Positions 5,654-5,730 of a DNA stretch of 5,730 nt are shown piece by piece. The first letter of the stretch is position 1. Each line of letters opens with the position of its first letter. This DNA comes from Planctomycetia bacterium (GTDB lineage Bacteria > Planctomycetota > Planctomycetia > Gemmatales > Gemmataceae), in assembly GCA_005773755.1 (NCBI GenBank), contig SXHE01000645.1, positions 1 to 5,730 of the forward strand, in the 5' to 3' direction. A model generated the notes under the pieces. It made no database searches. It saw only the letters and a program-made list of their open reading frames with translations, and was not told the DNA's origin. The position numbers and the translations under genes are program-made.

Positions 5654-5730
5654 ATGGACGCCGCGCCGTCACTGACGGAGGTTCTGGCCACAATTCCCGA
5701 CCCGCGTGATCCGTCGGGGCGGCGGTATCC
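5654..5730 (+). CDS. ISAs1-family transposase, N-terminal fragment (window edge)
   Basis: The ATG at 5654 has GGGAG six bases upstream and opens a frame that stays open to the window end. The 25 complete codons read MDAAPSLTEVLATIPDPRDPSGRRY, and the next begins CC (proline). The LxxVLATIPDPRDPSGRRYP pattern is the start of the DDE_Tnp_1-associated N-terminal domain found in ISAs1 (H-repeat) transposases, where it precedes the DDE catalytic domain. The catalytic part lies outside the window, so whether the enzyme is intact cannot be told. It is the only gene on the plus strand here, is divergent from the 245-aa gene, and belongs to the insertion sequence rather than to the primase module. Confidence 0.75.
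   Translation, partial: MDAAPSLTEVLATIPDPRDPSGRRY

Larger units (their letters stand above)
5575..5730 (+). mobile_element. Left end of an insertion sequence, probably ISAs1 family, cut by the window edge
   Basis: The transposase start at 5654 identifies an element whose left terminus must lie a little upstream. CAGGGCCGTTTAGTTCG beginning at 5575 is my candidate for the terminal inverted repeat, as ISAs1-type ends begin with a similar CAGGG. The eight bases before it, ACCCGCGG (5567-5574), would then be the target duplication. Neither can be confirmed because the right end is outside the window. Confidence 0.55.

Overview
The window looks like a piece of a Planctomycetes chromosome, most likely a Gemmata-type bacterium. 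This rests on the very high GC of most of the sequence and on its gene content: a DUF1580 protein, a fused Toprim/DUF3854 plus DUF927-like primase-helicase, and a zinc-ribbon family whose members begin MGGxGSG. These are family recognitions made by eye; no search was run.

Layout, left to right. A zinc-ribbon gene runs off the left edge (minus strand, start at 489). A 145-bp gap holds a candidate promoter and small inverted repeats. Next comes a leftward operon-like group: a DUF1580 helix-turn-helix protein (4466-4098), a 981-aa primase/helicase (3993-1048) and a 138-aa protein with a TubC-N-like docking domain (1051-635). The last of these overlaps the primase stop codon by four bases. Upstream, also on the minus strand, is an unrecognised 245-aa probable DNA-binding protein (5345-4608) with clearly lower GC. 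The right end is the first part of an insertion sequence, probably ISAs1 family, facing outward on the plus strand (transposase start at 5654).

Together these read as the replication and control module of an integrated mobile element: a small DNA-binding protein next to a primase/helicase, with a coupled accessory protein. No integrase or recombinase lies inside the window, so its mobility is inferred.

The most striking structure is not a gene. Positions 1114-1280, inside the 3' end of the primase gene, carry at least ten copies of the 9-mer AACCGGGAC in both orientations. They are arranged symmetrically about position 1197: three tandem copies, two inverted, two direct, three inverted. The inner part is a near-perfect 31-bp inverted repeat. 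It looks like an iteron-type origin or a protein-binding or RNA-folding element embedded in coding sequence. A second cluster of palindromes and repeats (4458-4610) fills the gap upstream of the DUF1580 gene, and a 17-bp inverted repeat there covers that gene's start codon.
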